Source: Lichtheimia corymbifera B2541 (taxonomy: Eukaryota > Mucoromycota > Mucoromycetes > Mucorales > Lichtheimiaceae). From it: a DNA stretch of 64,000 nucleotides. Both the position numbers and the translations under genes were made by a program. Below are positions 1 through 8,900 of this stretch, piece after piece. Location: assembly GCA_000697475.1 (NCBI GenBank), contig JNEU01000976.1, positions 1-64,000 of the forward strand. Reading direction: 5' to 3'. Numbering within the stretch: position 1 is the stretch's first letter; the number at the start of each line of letters is the position of its first letter. The notes below the pieces were generated by a model that worked only from the letters and a program-made list of their open reading frames with translations, had not been told where the DNA came from and did not search any database.

Positions 1-201
1 TAGGCGATTGAGATCTTGGTTAGTAAGTGAATGTGCTTTTGTCTGGGATACTTCCTGTAAAGCCAAAATGTCGATGTTGAGGTGTCGAGATCGTAAATAG
101 CGGGTGAATTGAGATTGTTGATGATACTGATTGTGATTTGCCTCTTTGAGAACACTACGAGCGTTCAGAGAGGCAATGCGTGCTGTATTGTTATTTATCA
201 T
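1..201 (-). CDS. LINE ORF2 (endonuclease N-terminus), partial at window edge
   Basis: Reading leftwards from an ATG at 201-199, the first 67 codons are open and run off the window. The start resembles the apurinic-type endonuclease (exonuclease/endonuclease/phosphatase fold) of non-LTR retrotransposons: a short lead, then IASLNARSV, then LNIDILALQEV, where the Asn and the Glu match the metal-binding positions of the family. In a complete element a reverse transcriptase would follow. The ATG lies one base beyond the ORF1 stop, so ORF2 is probably translated by re-initiation. Whether the element is intact cannot be judged from this window. Confidence 0.8.
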   Translation of the reverse strand, partial: MINNNTARIASLNARSVLKEANHNQYHQQSQFTRYLRSRHLNIDILALQEVSQTKAHSLTNQDLNRL

Positions 202-202
202 A

Positions 203-1465
203 TTATTGTTGATTAGGGCTTGTTGAGCCCTCGTCGATTAGCTGTGATTGGTGTCGTGTCATTGATCGGGTGTTGCGATCGCTGGGTTCAGTGCGTTGTT
301 TTTTGCTGGGTGTATAGTTATCCGTGTCACTAGAAGAATGATCTTCCAAGTCGGCCAATGGCATGTCAATGTCGTCATGAGATTGGCTGGAGGAGTCATC
401 GTCTGAAAGCTGAGAGTTGAATTGGTTGTCGTTGTCGTTGTTGCTGGTGGCTGCATCGTTCGAAGGCTGGTCAAGAGGTTGTTGTGTTGTATGTTGTTCC
501 GAATCAATGTTGGAATTGCTGATAATAGTCGTATCATCCGATTGGTGAGTAGTGTTGGTAGCTGATTGTTGAGTCTGAGTTGGTGTCGGTTGTTGTGGAG
601 AGGGATACTGGGCAAGCAATTCAGTGTCGGTGAGTGAAGCCATGTTCTTTTGGAGTCGTTCCTTTCGGGCAACAGGGCAATTACGGCGGATATGGCCTGT
701 GAGGTGGCAATGATAACACTTGATATCTTGTAGTTGGGGGCAGGCGTCTTTACGATGGCCTTCAGTACGACAATAACGGCACACAGGAGGTGCATTTTTC
801 CAAGAGGCGGGGAATATTTCATCCCATGCATCAATATGAATAAATCGGGATAAAGGTCGGTAGTAGGATCCATTGTCGGATTGCATAGCCTCAGCTGGTA
901 GTGTACGGTCCAGAATGACGGTAGCTTCGCCTTCGAAAGTTTCTGTCTCAGGTTCGACGTATAGACGGATTTGACATACCCGACCATATTGATTCATGGT
1001 GTCCTCTAAAGCCTTGCGAATGTCTTCAGGTGGCAAGAAAGGTAATTGCGAGAAGTTGACCTTCGTGATATCGGCGTCAACTGTGATAGCCCGGGTGGCA
1101 CGGTAGGTGATGTTATCATAATGGACTCCTTCTTTTATAGCTTTATCACGGTGATCATCATTCACATAACGAGCTTCAACAAGAAGTGAACGAGGGTTGC
1201 GGGATCGTGAAATAGTTCTAGCACCGGTGATGGGGCCAATCTGCTTAATGGCGCGATATGCCTCTGCCTTGGAAGGTATGTTGGTACCAAAATCGAAGAT
1301 GACTGCATTGGCGTTCAAAGCTCTAGTTAGGATAGCCTCAGCTTGTCGAGCCCTACGGGCCTCTTCGTATCCTTTTTCTTCATATAGAGTGATGCTCTTA
1401 TTGCGGACCACATTTGCCCAAGTCCTACGTGTTGTAGGCGTTTGGGTAGGAGGTGTTGTTGTCAT
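203..1465 (-). CDS. LINE ORF1: Gag-like zinc-knuckle nucleic-acid-binding protein
   Basis: A 420-residue protein with no intron. The N-terminal two thirds looks like an RNA-binding/RRM-type fold, including a segment on residue naming at splice-like junction region 'NANAVIFDF'. It is followed by two CCHC zinc knuckles of pattern C-x2-C-x4-H-x4-C (CRYCRTEGHRKDAC and CYHCHLTGHIRRNC, roughly residues 228-265) and a long Gln/Ser/Asp/Asn-rich disordered tail. This arrangement followed by an endonuclease ORF is typical of LINE ORF1, which coats element RNA in the RNP. The frame is undamaged over its full length, suggesting a fairly recent insertion. The element's 5' end lies shortly beyond 1465 (about 1470-1535), directly against a foldback repeat. 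Confidence 0.85.
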   Translation of the reverse strand: MTTTPPTQTPTTRRTWANVVRNKSITLYEEKGYEEARRARQAEAILTRALNANAVIFDFGTNIPSKAEAYRAIKQIGPITGARTISRSRNPRSLLVEARYVNDDHRDKAIKEGVHYDNITYRATRAITVDADITKVNFSQLPFLPPEDIRKALEDTMNQYGRVCQIRLYVEPETETFEGEATVILDRTLPAEAMQSDNGSYYRPLSRFIHIDAWDEIFPASWKNAPPVCRYCRTEGHRKDACPQLQDIKCYHCHLTGHIRRNCPVARKERLQKNMASLTDTELLAQYPSPQQPTPTQTQQSATNTTHQSDDTTIISNSNIDSEQHTTQQPLDQPSNDAATSNNDNDNQFNSQLSDDDSSSQSHDDIDMPLADLEDHSSSDTDNYTPSKKQRTEPSDRNTRSMTRHQSQLIDEGSTSPNQQ

Positions 1466-1536
1466 GGATGGTAGTTGTTGATGCGTGCTGTGATTGGTCT
1501 ATTTCCACAAAAATTAAAAATAGCGGGAAGAGCCCT

Positions 1537-1915
1537 ACTTGCACCCAAGGTGCGCTCCACCCCTACGAGCAACTTTGTTCGATTGAACCACCCACGTTTC
1601 ATTGTAAAGTTTAGAGATACAGGCACTTTATGTTTTTCATATGCTTTAAGCGTGATGCTATATGGAGAGCGGTGTTTGTTCGTTGGGAAGTATCATGCAA
1701 ATGAGCTGTGTTGCACAAAGAAGTCGGTCTGCATCTTCGGCTCTATCGGGGTCTACCTACTTGACAATGAACAAAGACCACTTGTCATATAGTATAACGC
1801 TTACAGCATATGTAAAACATAAATATGCCTGTATCTCTAAACTTTACCATGAAACGTGGGCTCGTTAATAGAACAAAGTTGCTCGTCGGGGTCAAGCGCA
1901 CCTTGGGTGCAAGTT
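1537..1915. repeat. Short foldback repeat (inverted arms, family F)
   Basis: Left arm about 1537-1690 and right arm about 1767-1915 are diverged inverted copies of each other, centred near 1727. Both contain the same landmarks: a CACCCAAGGTGCGC-like block, ACGTTTCATTGTAAAGTTTAG, ACAGGCA, and GCGTGATGCTATATG. The same sequence recurs near 2.0-2.2 kb, 35.9-36.4 kb and 38.9-39.35 kb. It carries no credible coding frame. It is probably a non-autonomous foldback/MITE or a fragment of the giant element at 36.4-41.8 kb. Confidence 0.8.
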
Positions 1916-2025
1916 TCACGATCCAGCTCGCCAATCCCTGATTTCGCATTGTCGCCACCAGCCAAGGTGGATGTGAGGTCGACCTCTTCATTTTTTAGTC
2001 CTTTTTAGCTGGTGGCAAGCTTGAT

Positions 2026-2720
2026 CGTGAAACTTGCACCCAAAGTGCGCTTGACCCCGACGAGCAACTTTGTTCTATGAAAGAGGCCACGTTTCATGTA
2101 AAGTTTGGAGATACAGGCACCTTTATGTTTTACATATGCTGTAGGCGTGATGCTTTATGAGTGGTCTTTGTTAATTGTCAAGTAGGTAGACTCTGATGGA
2201 ATCAAAGATGCAGAGGGACTTGTTTGTATGACAAAGAGTGCAGCGGTGGAAGGGTTAATCTTATTGGTGGCGAAATGCATGACAGTAATCATCCGCTATA
2301 GCAAGGTCTGCCTATGATAGCCATCATCAAGCCAACCACTGTACAGTTAATAAGCAAGAAAGAACCAGTGGATCCACAAGTACTTTGTGTGAAGCAATTA
2401 GAGTGACAATGATTTTGTTTATTGCCTGCTCTCTGCCGTCATAAACTTTTTTCCCTCTGTTCCAAAACAGTCGCAGTGTGCTTTAATTCGAGTATTGCAA
2501 TATCACCCTTGGATGTACATCATCTTCCGTCATACAGGCCCTCCAGTAATGCCATATAACTCAACATCATCTCAATTTTCTTCATGTGATATGATCCAGC
2601 ATCACTCCTGCTGACAATGTGAAAATAATTACAGTGGCATTCCTGGGTCTCTCATCACTGCAGCTGTTTTCATCCATCCACCAATATCCTACAATGAGTT
2701 CATGAGGCGTAAAAATGAAA
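2026..2720. repeat. Degenerate partial copy of the giant foldback element
   Basis: From 2026 the sequence follows, in the same orientation and order, the region about 39,170-40,260. First comes the family-F arm, then a block with ATAGCAAGGTCTGCCTAT (compare 39,435-39,455), then 2,480-2,710. That last part matches the frame-broken gene remnant of the right arm (shared ATTGCAATATCA and CTCATCACTG stretches). It is heavily mutated and has no open frame, so it is a relic. Confidence 0.65.
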
Positions 2721-2794
2721 CAATTATAGGTCTGAGCATATAACTGTATCATGGTACGATATGTTTGATGCCGTTTGAAGTGTGGGCAGGTAGT

Positions 2795-3250
2795 TCCATG
2801 TATATGGATTCAGGGGCAGCAAGGTGATTTGTGTCTGTGCTATGGTGCTGAGACTGTCAAATTGCTTTACATATGCAGCACTAGCCTAATCAAGTAACCG
2901 GAGCACATTGATGTACATTTTATTCAAGGCACAGCCACAATTATGCATCATCACTATGATGTGGTGCATGTGCGAGTGTCAAATTCCGATCGCAATTCTT
3001 TGATCCGAATAACCGCCAACGTTACGACGACTACAATGATGGTGCTCATATTCCAATTGCTGCCAGTCCATAATGAGATGGATTGAATTGCACAGCCTCA
3101 AGCTGAACACCAACAGCATGCTGTTCACCCGAAATGAATGATGGTGGATCATTGCGGTGGTATCCAAGAATTCGACTCGAAAAGATATATAAAGGCAATT
3201 GAAAAAGCACCTTTTGGAACCATCATCAATTCAAGTCAACAACAACAACA
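2795..3250 (+). promoter_or_regulatory. Promoter of defensin gene 1 (duplicated upstream region)
   Basis: TATA box TATATAAA at 3187-3194, about 60 bp before the ATG, followed by a CAA-rich leader. Upstream blocks are shared with defensin gene 2: TCCATGTATATGGAT, TATGCAGCACT.GCC, GGCACAGCCACA, GTCAAATTCCGATC, CCGAATAACCG. Conservation of these islands amid diverged sequence suggests kept regulatory elements, although recent duplication alone could explain it. Confidence 0.6.
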
Positions 3251-3457
3251 ATGGTCAACAAGATTATCGCTCTCCTCTTTGTCCTCTCCATGATCGTCGC
3301 TGCTTCTGCCAGCCCTGCCCTTGACAAGCGTAGCTCATGCCAACTTGGTGGTCTCTGGAGCGGTGGTGGTGACGCCTTGTGCAGTGCTCACTGCATCAAG
3401 CAAGGCAACAAGCATGGTGGCCACTGCAACAAGAAGAAGGTCTGCGTCTGCAACTAA
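3251..3457 (+). CDS. Secreted six-cysteine defensin-like peptide 1
   Basis: A 68-residue precursor in one exon. Residues 1-20 are a hydrophobic signal peptide (MVNKIIALLFVLSMIVAA). A very short pro-segment ends in Lys-Arg at 26-27, a Kex2-type cleavage site, leaving a 41-residue cationic mature peptide. Its cysteines are spaced C-x13-C-x3-C-x10-C-x5-C-x-C, with a Gly-Gly before Cys4. This is the cysteine-stabilised alpha-beta pattern of invertebrate and fungal (plectasin-type) defensins. Family members usually act outside the cell, often by binding the bacterial cell-wall precursor lipid II. The target here is unknown. Fungal plectasin-type precursors often have a longer pro-region, so this one is compact. 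Codon choice (AAG, GTC, CTC, GGT) resembles that of the highly expressed genes in the window. Confidence 0.85.
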   Translation: MVNKIIALLFVLSMIVAASASPALDKRSSCQLGGLWSGGGDALCSAHCIKQGNKHGGHCNKKKVCVCN

Positions 3458-3528
3458 GATCAAGGAATATTCACTGCTACCTGTATTACTACCCCTCATC
3501 CAATTTGATCTGTATCAATTATCTTTCC

Positions 3529-3534
3529 AATAAA
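3529..3534 (+). terminator. Polyadenylation signal of defensin gene 1
   Basis: A canonical AATAAA lies 72 bp after the stop codon, in a T-rich 3' region. Confidence 0.5.
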
Positions 3535-4782
3535 TTATGATCCTCCTCTGTTTCCTCCTATACACAATATCATCTCGTCAATGCAACATTCTAAAGTGCT
3601 GCTCTAAAACAAATTGCTCGTAGACATTGGGTCATATCATCTACCAAAAATATGCACACTCTTCCCATTTTTTTCATTATCAACCAATGTTTTGGGTATC
3701 AGAATGAATTTAGGCCCACAGAATGAGATGCTAGGCTGTTTTCGATTGAGTCAAGAGGCGATAAAATATATAACTGGTGCTTCGCTGAGAACAGTGATTG
3801 GCGAGGTGTCCGCGATCCAATGTTCTATATGTACATGTCATTGCGTATATAAAGCATGTTAGCATCAGAAGCGATATCGAATCGCACAAAAATTGCACAT
3901 CTATAAAGTTCGTCCTAGTTTTCATTTATACAGCATACTAATGGCGGCAAGAAGAAAGCTTGGATGGCACTTGAGTCGGGCCATCTTGGACCGTATCGAT
4001 TGCCATTCATGAGCATTTCTTCAATTTTACATAAGAAAGCACCAGCATTGGTATTGGCCTTGGGTGAATCGGGTAATCCATGTTCGTATTACGCATCATT
4101 ATTAAGAATTAGTGCCGAAAATAGAGCTGATTCCTTTTGAATCATGGGCTTCAATTATATATGTTAAAGGAAGAAACAGCCATTCTTGTTATCATTAATG
4201 CGCGTCATGTGTGTCAAGTGCGAAACTTGCATAGTCTAAACGTATAGAACAAAATTTAATGCTCACGTTGCTATCTGCTCTACTCTTGCTTTGGCAGGTG
4301 CGGTATATGACCAATGTTAACGCTCATAGCTTGGATAAGAATTATTGCATGGTGGTAGCACATACCACCTCTTTTCGGTATGGGGTACATGCATACCTCA
4401 ATTATCATTCGCCATCATAAGATCCTATGTAATTCATGATGATCGGGAGATGAGACGCTCTAATGGTGTTGCCCAAGGTACAAGGCACGCGTAATGGTAT
4501 CGCCACATGATCATGTTCTTCTTGGGGCAGTGGTAGCGTTGTGCTAAAGGTTGTACTTTAGCAAATCGGACCATTTACACTGATTCAGGATGATGGGTAC
4601 CACGTTAATTGATTCCTGATCAAGGGTGCATTTACATCGGCCACAACCGACATGAAGCATATGATCGCAAATTACAATGGTGTAACGCTGTTGACGCATG
4701 AAAAAGTTGTAAAGAGAGGCGAAGCCAGTTATTAATGACCTTTCATGGTTAATTCATCATGGCGTAAAAGGTGTGGCAAGGG
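3535..4782. other. Spacer between the defensin genes, no gene seen
   Basis: AT-rich sequence with only short, unspliceable frames. I see no repeat family, tRNA or conserved protein. It may carry upstream control sequence for the second defensin gene. Confidence 0.5.
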
Positions 4783-5213
4783 TCCATGTATATGGATCAA
4801 GAAGCTACACATGTCCCCATACTCTTGCGTAAGCTGTCGTGACACTTTAATTTTTTATGCAGCACTCGCCCAATCAGTGATTTAGGTACGTGAGGCACAG
4901 CCACACATTTTTTGCACATCACACGAGGTGATCTTGTCAAATTCCGATCCTTAGTCTCTGATACCCGAATAACCGACGACATCCACCGCCATGGCGAAGA
5001 ATAATGACAACCATTATGATGATGATGGGTCGTCTTTTATTCTCAATGGCTATTCTTTAATGAGGAAGACACAGCCTTGTTCAACACCACTAACAGGCTG
5101 ATAGAGTATGTATGAATCCGAGAATGTGAAGTGGAAAAGGTATAAAAGTGCCATTGAAAAAGCACCATCTGGATCCATCATCAATCAAGTCAATAACAAC
5201 AACAACAACAACA
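4783..5213 (+). promoter_or_regulatory. Promoter of defensin gene 2 (duplicated upstream region)
   Basis: TATA box TATAAAAG at 5141-5148, about 70 bp before the ATG, followed by the same GCACC..CTGGATCCATCATCAAT-like leader and CAA repeats as gene 1. The upstream islands listed for gene 1 recur here in the same order. Confidence 0.6.
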
Positions 5214-5420
5214 ATGGTCAACAAGATTATCGCTCTCCTCTTTGTCCTCTCCATGATCGTCGCTGCTTCTGCCAGCCCTGCTCTTGACAAGCGTAGCTCG
5301 TGCCAACTTGGTGGTCTCTGGGATGGTGGTGCTGATGCCTTGTGCAGTGCTCACTGCATCAAGCAAGGCAACAAGCACGGTGGCCACTGCAACAAGAAGA
5401 AGGTCTGCGTCTGCAACTAA
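5214..5420 (+). CDS. Secreted six-cysteine defensin-like peptide 2 (tandem paralogue)
   Basis: A 68-residue precursor with the same signal peptide, Lys-Arg processing site and cysteine spacing as the gene at 3251. I chose the ATG at 5214 because it aligns exactly with gene 1 and starts the signal peptide. An in-frame ATG at 5148 would place a Ser/Thr-rich extension ahead of the signal and lies at the TATA box. The two coding regions differ at 8 of 207 bases. Only two residues change, both in the first cysteine loop (Ser to Asp, Gly to Ala), making this copy more acidic there. The genes lie 1,963 bp apart in the same orientation. An AATAAA follows at 5493-5498. Confidence 0.85.
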   Translation: MVNKIIALLFVLSMIVAASASPALDKRSSCQLGGLWDGGADALCSAHCIKQGNKHGGHCNKKKVCVCN

Positions 5421-5492
5421 GAAGTTTGCCATGCAAGAAACATTGTCCAATCAATCGGCTCTTTACAACCCTGTATCAGTAACGATCATTTT

Positions 5493-5498
5493 CAATAA
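5493..5498 (+). terminator. Polyadenylation signal of defensin gene 2
   Basis: AATAAA lies 73 bp after the stop, almost the same distance as in gene 1, although the surrounding 3' sequence has largely diverged. Confidence 0.5.
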
Positions 5499-5906
5499 AA
5501 CATGATCTTTCCTACCATTATCTTTTATTCCAAGTGTTGATGGATCTGGGGTCAGATTTTTTATAAGATTGTATAACACGTGATGTACGCGAGGATGCAC
5601 TGTTGTGCTGCGGCGTGTCACTTCTCTTTTAATTCCAGGATCATGTGCATTATCCTTAAGCCGCCTTTTACTCAGTATAGTGAACGAATACAATCACTCA
5701 ATAACCTTCGCTAACACTTTAACGGTTATATTGAACCAGAGAGCTACCCTATCACTATCTCTGTGTTGATAACAAACCGCAGTAAGAGGTTGGGTTACAT
5801 GGACACACCGCAGCAGTAGCATGAAGGGCGGCTTTATTTGCAGCTCAGCTCCAAAATATAGTACTTCTTTCCTTTCCAACACGCATTCACGCACACGACC
5901 CTCGCC

Positions 5907-8900
5907 ATGGAATTCAGCAACATTTTGCACCAGGTCGTTAGTGGCATTCACAAGGAATCCAAGGGAAAAGGAAAAGGAAAAGCCAAGGCTGGTGGTTTGA
6001 CCTTTAATGCGTTGAATCAGCCATTCACTCCCTCGCCTTCGACGCAACAACTCAAAACGTCGGTTGAACAGTTCAAACAGCTATTAGAAGACTACCGCAG
6101 CAGCCTTCAAAAAGACGGTATAGCAGCGTGAATCTCATGTATGTGTATATCTATCTATACTAACACTGTTGAATCATAGCTACCAAACATGATCTTGTAT
6201 TCGGCAGCAATGTAGAGTTCAATCCACCCGAACCATTGATATCACCACTCGAGTCCGAAGAAGAAGTATCCAGTGTGGACGATGAGCAAGAGGTTTCACA
6301 AGCAGCTTCATCCACATTTGATCGCAATTGGTTATTAAAGTACGTTGTCATTATCCATCATGTGAATCCATTCTCACTTTGTAACTAGGCTTTGCCGCGA
6401 TTATGTCAACCAACACAAAGATAATACGGCTATGAATGAACAGCAATTGTGCATCGACCTCTTTACGACGCTTCGCTCGGATGATAATGGTAAGAACATA
6501 CACTGTTAAAAAGAATACAATGGATGGCCTTATTGATCCTTGATTAGATGACAGCATCCAAAACACGCTGGTCGACCTTTTGGGATACGAAGCGCTCGAT
6601 ATGGTGTCGACACTTATCATGAATCGATCCACTCTGGTAGAAAACATCATGAACCAGGTAATGGCTATAGACATCATGTGGTTTGGCGAATAAGGGATCT
6701 GACTGATATGTTGATCTAGTCGAGCTATGCACAAGCCAATCTCACAGCGGATGATGCCAGTCCCAAGGTCAGATCTTATGGACCTCAATTCACCGTGCAA
6801 TCAGAGGAGGAAATCAAGCAAATGAAGCAGACGCGCAAAGATAAACGCAAAACAAATCGTGAAAAGCCCCAAGGTGAGTAGTAGCAGCCGCCGTGGGGGG
6901 ATGTCGAAATTTAATTTCTTTTTTGTTGTCAGATGAAAGCACCACGTCCATGCATATTCTTGGTTTTGAAACAGCCAATTGGCGTCAAGCACGTGAACAG
7001 GCACTCGCTACTGCTGATCAAAGACCTTTGGCAAGTACGGGTCGAAAGGTAAAACATATACACGAGGATTTCTACCGGGAAAGTGCATCTCATTCGATGA
7101 TGATTAGGCTCAATCAGGTCCTGTTTATCCCAATGTGTATCAATCCGGCAATGCCGGCGGTGGTCCATTAACCATGTTCGGTACACGATTTGCACTTCCA
7201 GCTGGTACAACACGTGATGAATACAAGGATTATGAAGAAATCACCATTCCTGTTCCTCAACAAGCACCCATCCGACAGCATGAAAGAAGAATTATGATTA
7301 GTGAAATGGATAATTTAGCTCGTGGTGCTTTTAAGGTATGTCAAAACTATGAAGAGGAAGGGTGCAAAATATAGTAACAAGCGTGATAGGCCTATGAAAG
7401 TTTGAATCGAATCCAATCCATTGTGTATCCAGTGGCCTACGAGACCAATGAAAACATGCTTGTCTGTGCTCCCACGGGTGCTGTAAGTCGATCCTTGCAT
7501 TGTTTTATATTGGTGATATACTGACATCGTGATTATGTTAGGGTAAAACGGATGTCGCCATGTTGACCGTTCTTCGATGCTTGTCGCAATATTGCAATCC
7601 ACCGCCATCAACAGAAGCCACGGATATCAATTTTACGATTGCAAAGGACGATTTCAAGATTGTGTATGTGGCACCTATGAAGGCATTGGCAGCTGAAGTC
7701 GTGGAAAAGATGGGCAAACGACTCAAATTCTTGGGGATCAGCGTGAGAGAACTTACTGGCAAGTACACAAGGAGAGATATGCCGACTTCTTTTTGCTTAC
7801 TCTAGGTTTAGGTGATATGCAATTGACAAAGACTGAAATCATGTCGACGCAATTTATTGTGACAACACCTGAAAAATGGGATGTCATTACACGCAAGGGC
7901 ACAGGTGATACTGAATTGGCCCAGGTATGATTTTTAACGACGTTTGGTGGATCTCATCTCACCTATCCAATATAGAAAGTACGGCTTTTGATCATTGATG
8001 AAGTCCATTTATTACATGAAGATCGTGGCGCTGTTATTGAAAGTATCATTGCTCGAACTTTGCGACAGGTAAAAAAGCCGATCCAATACGCAATTGAACA
8101 ATACTAATATTTCAAAACAATAGGTTGAGTCGAGCCAGTCATTGATTCGCATTGTTGGTCTTTCTGCTACGCTGCCTAATTACTTGGATGTGGCCGCATT
8201 TTTAAGGTGAGGATGCATATATATACCCTACTTCAATGGAGTCCTAATGGTCGTGTTTATATAGAGTCAATCCATACCAGGGGTTATTCTTCTTTGATGG
8301 TGGTTTCCGCCCTGTACCACTTGAGCAACACTTTTTGGGTGTCAAGGGCAAGGCCAATTCGGTAGCATCACGTGAACGCATGGATCGAGCGTGCTTTGAC
8401 AAGGTGTCTGAACTTGTTAAAGAAGGTCACCAGGTGATGGTCTTTGTCCACGCACGCAAAGAAACGGTCAAGACAGCACAGAATCTCCGCGAACAAATGA
8501 ACGATGAAGGATTGAGCGATTTCTTTGACTGTACCCTGGAGAGCAAGTATGGCTTTTATCAACGTGAAGTTGCAAAGTCCAAAAACAAAGAGCTGCGTGA
8601 ATTGTTCAAGTATGGATTTGGTATGCATCATGCCGGTATGCTGCGCTCTGATCGTACCTTGACCGAACGGATGTTTGCGGATGGTGTACTCAAAGTCTTG
8701 TGTTGTACGGCTACACTTGCATGGGGTGTCAATTTGCCCGCCTACGCTGTTGTCATCAAGGGCACTCAGGTGTACGATGCTCAGAAAGGTAGCTTTGTGG
8801 ACTTGTCCATCTTGGATGTATTGCAGATCTTTGGTCGCGCTGGTCGTCCTCAGGTAAAGAAAAAGTCAAATTGCGGGTAGGATCATCGACTTACGTATTG

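Noticed and set aside
259..987. 242-codon frame overlapping LINE ORF1
   Set aside because: Alternative frame of the same strand; lacks the zinc knuckles and any recognisable feature.
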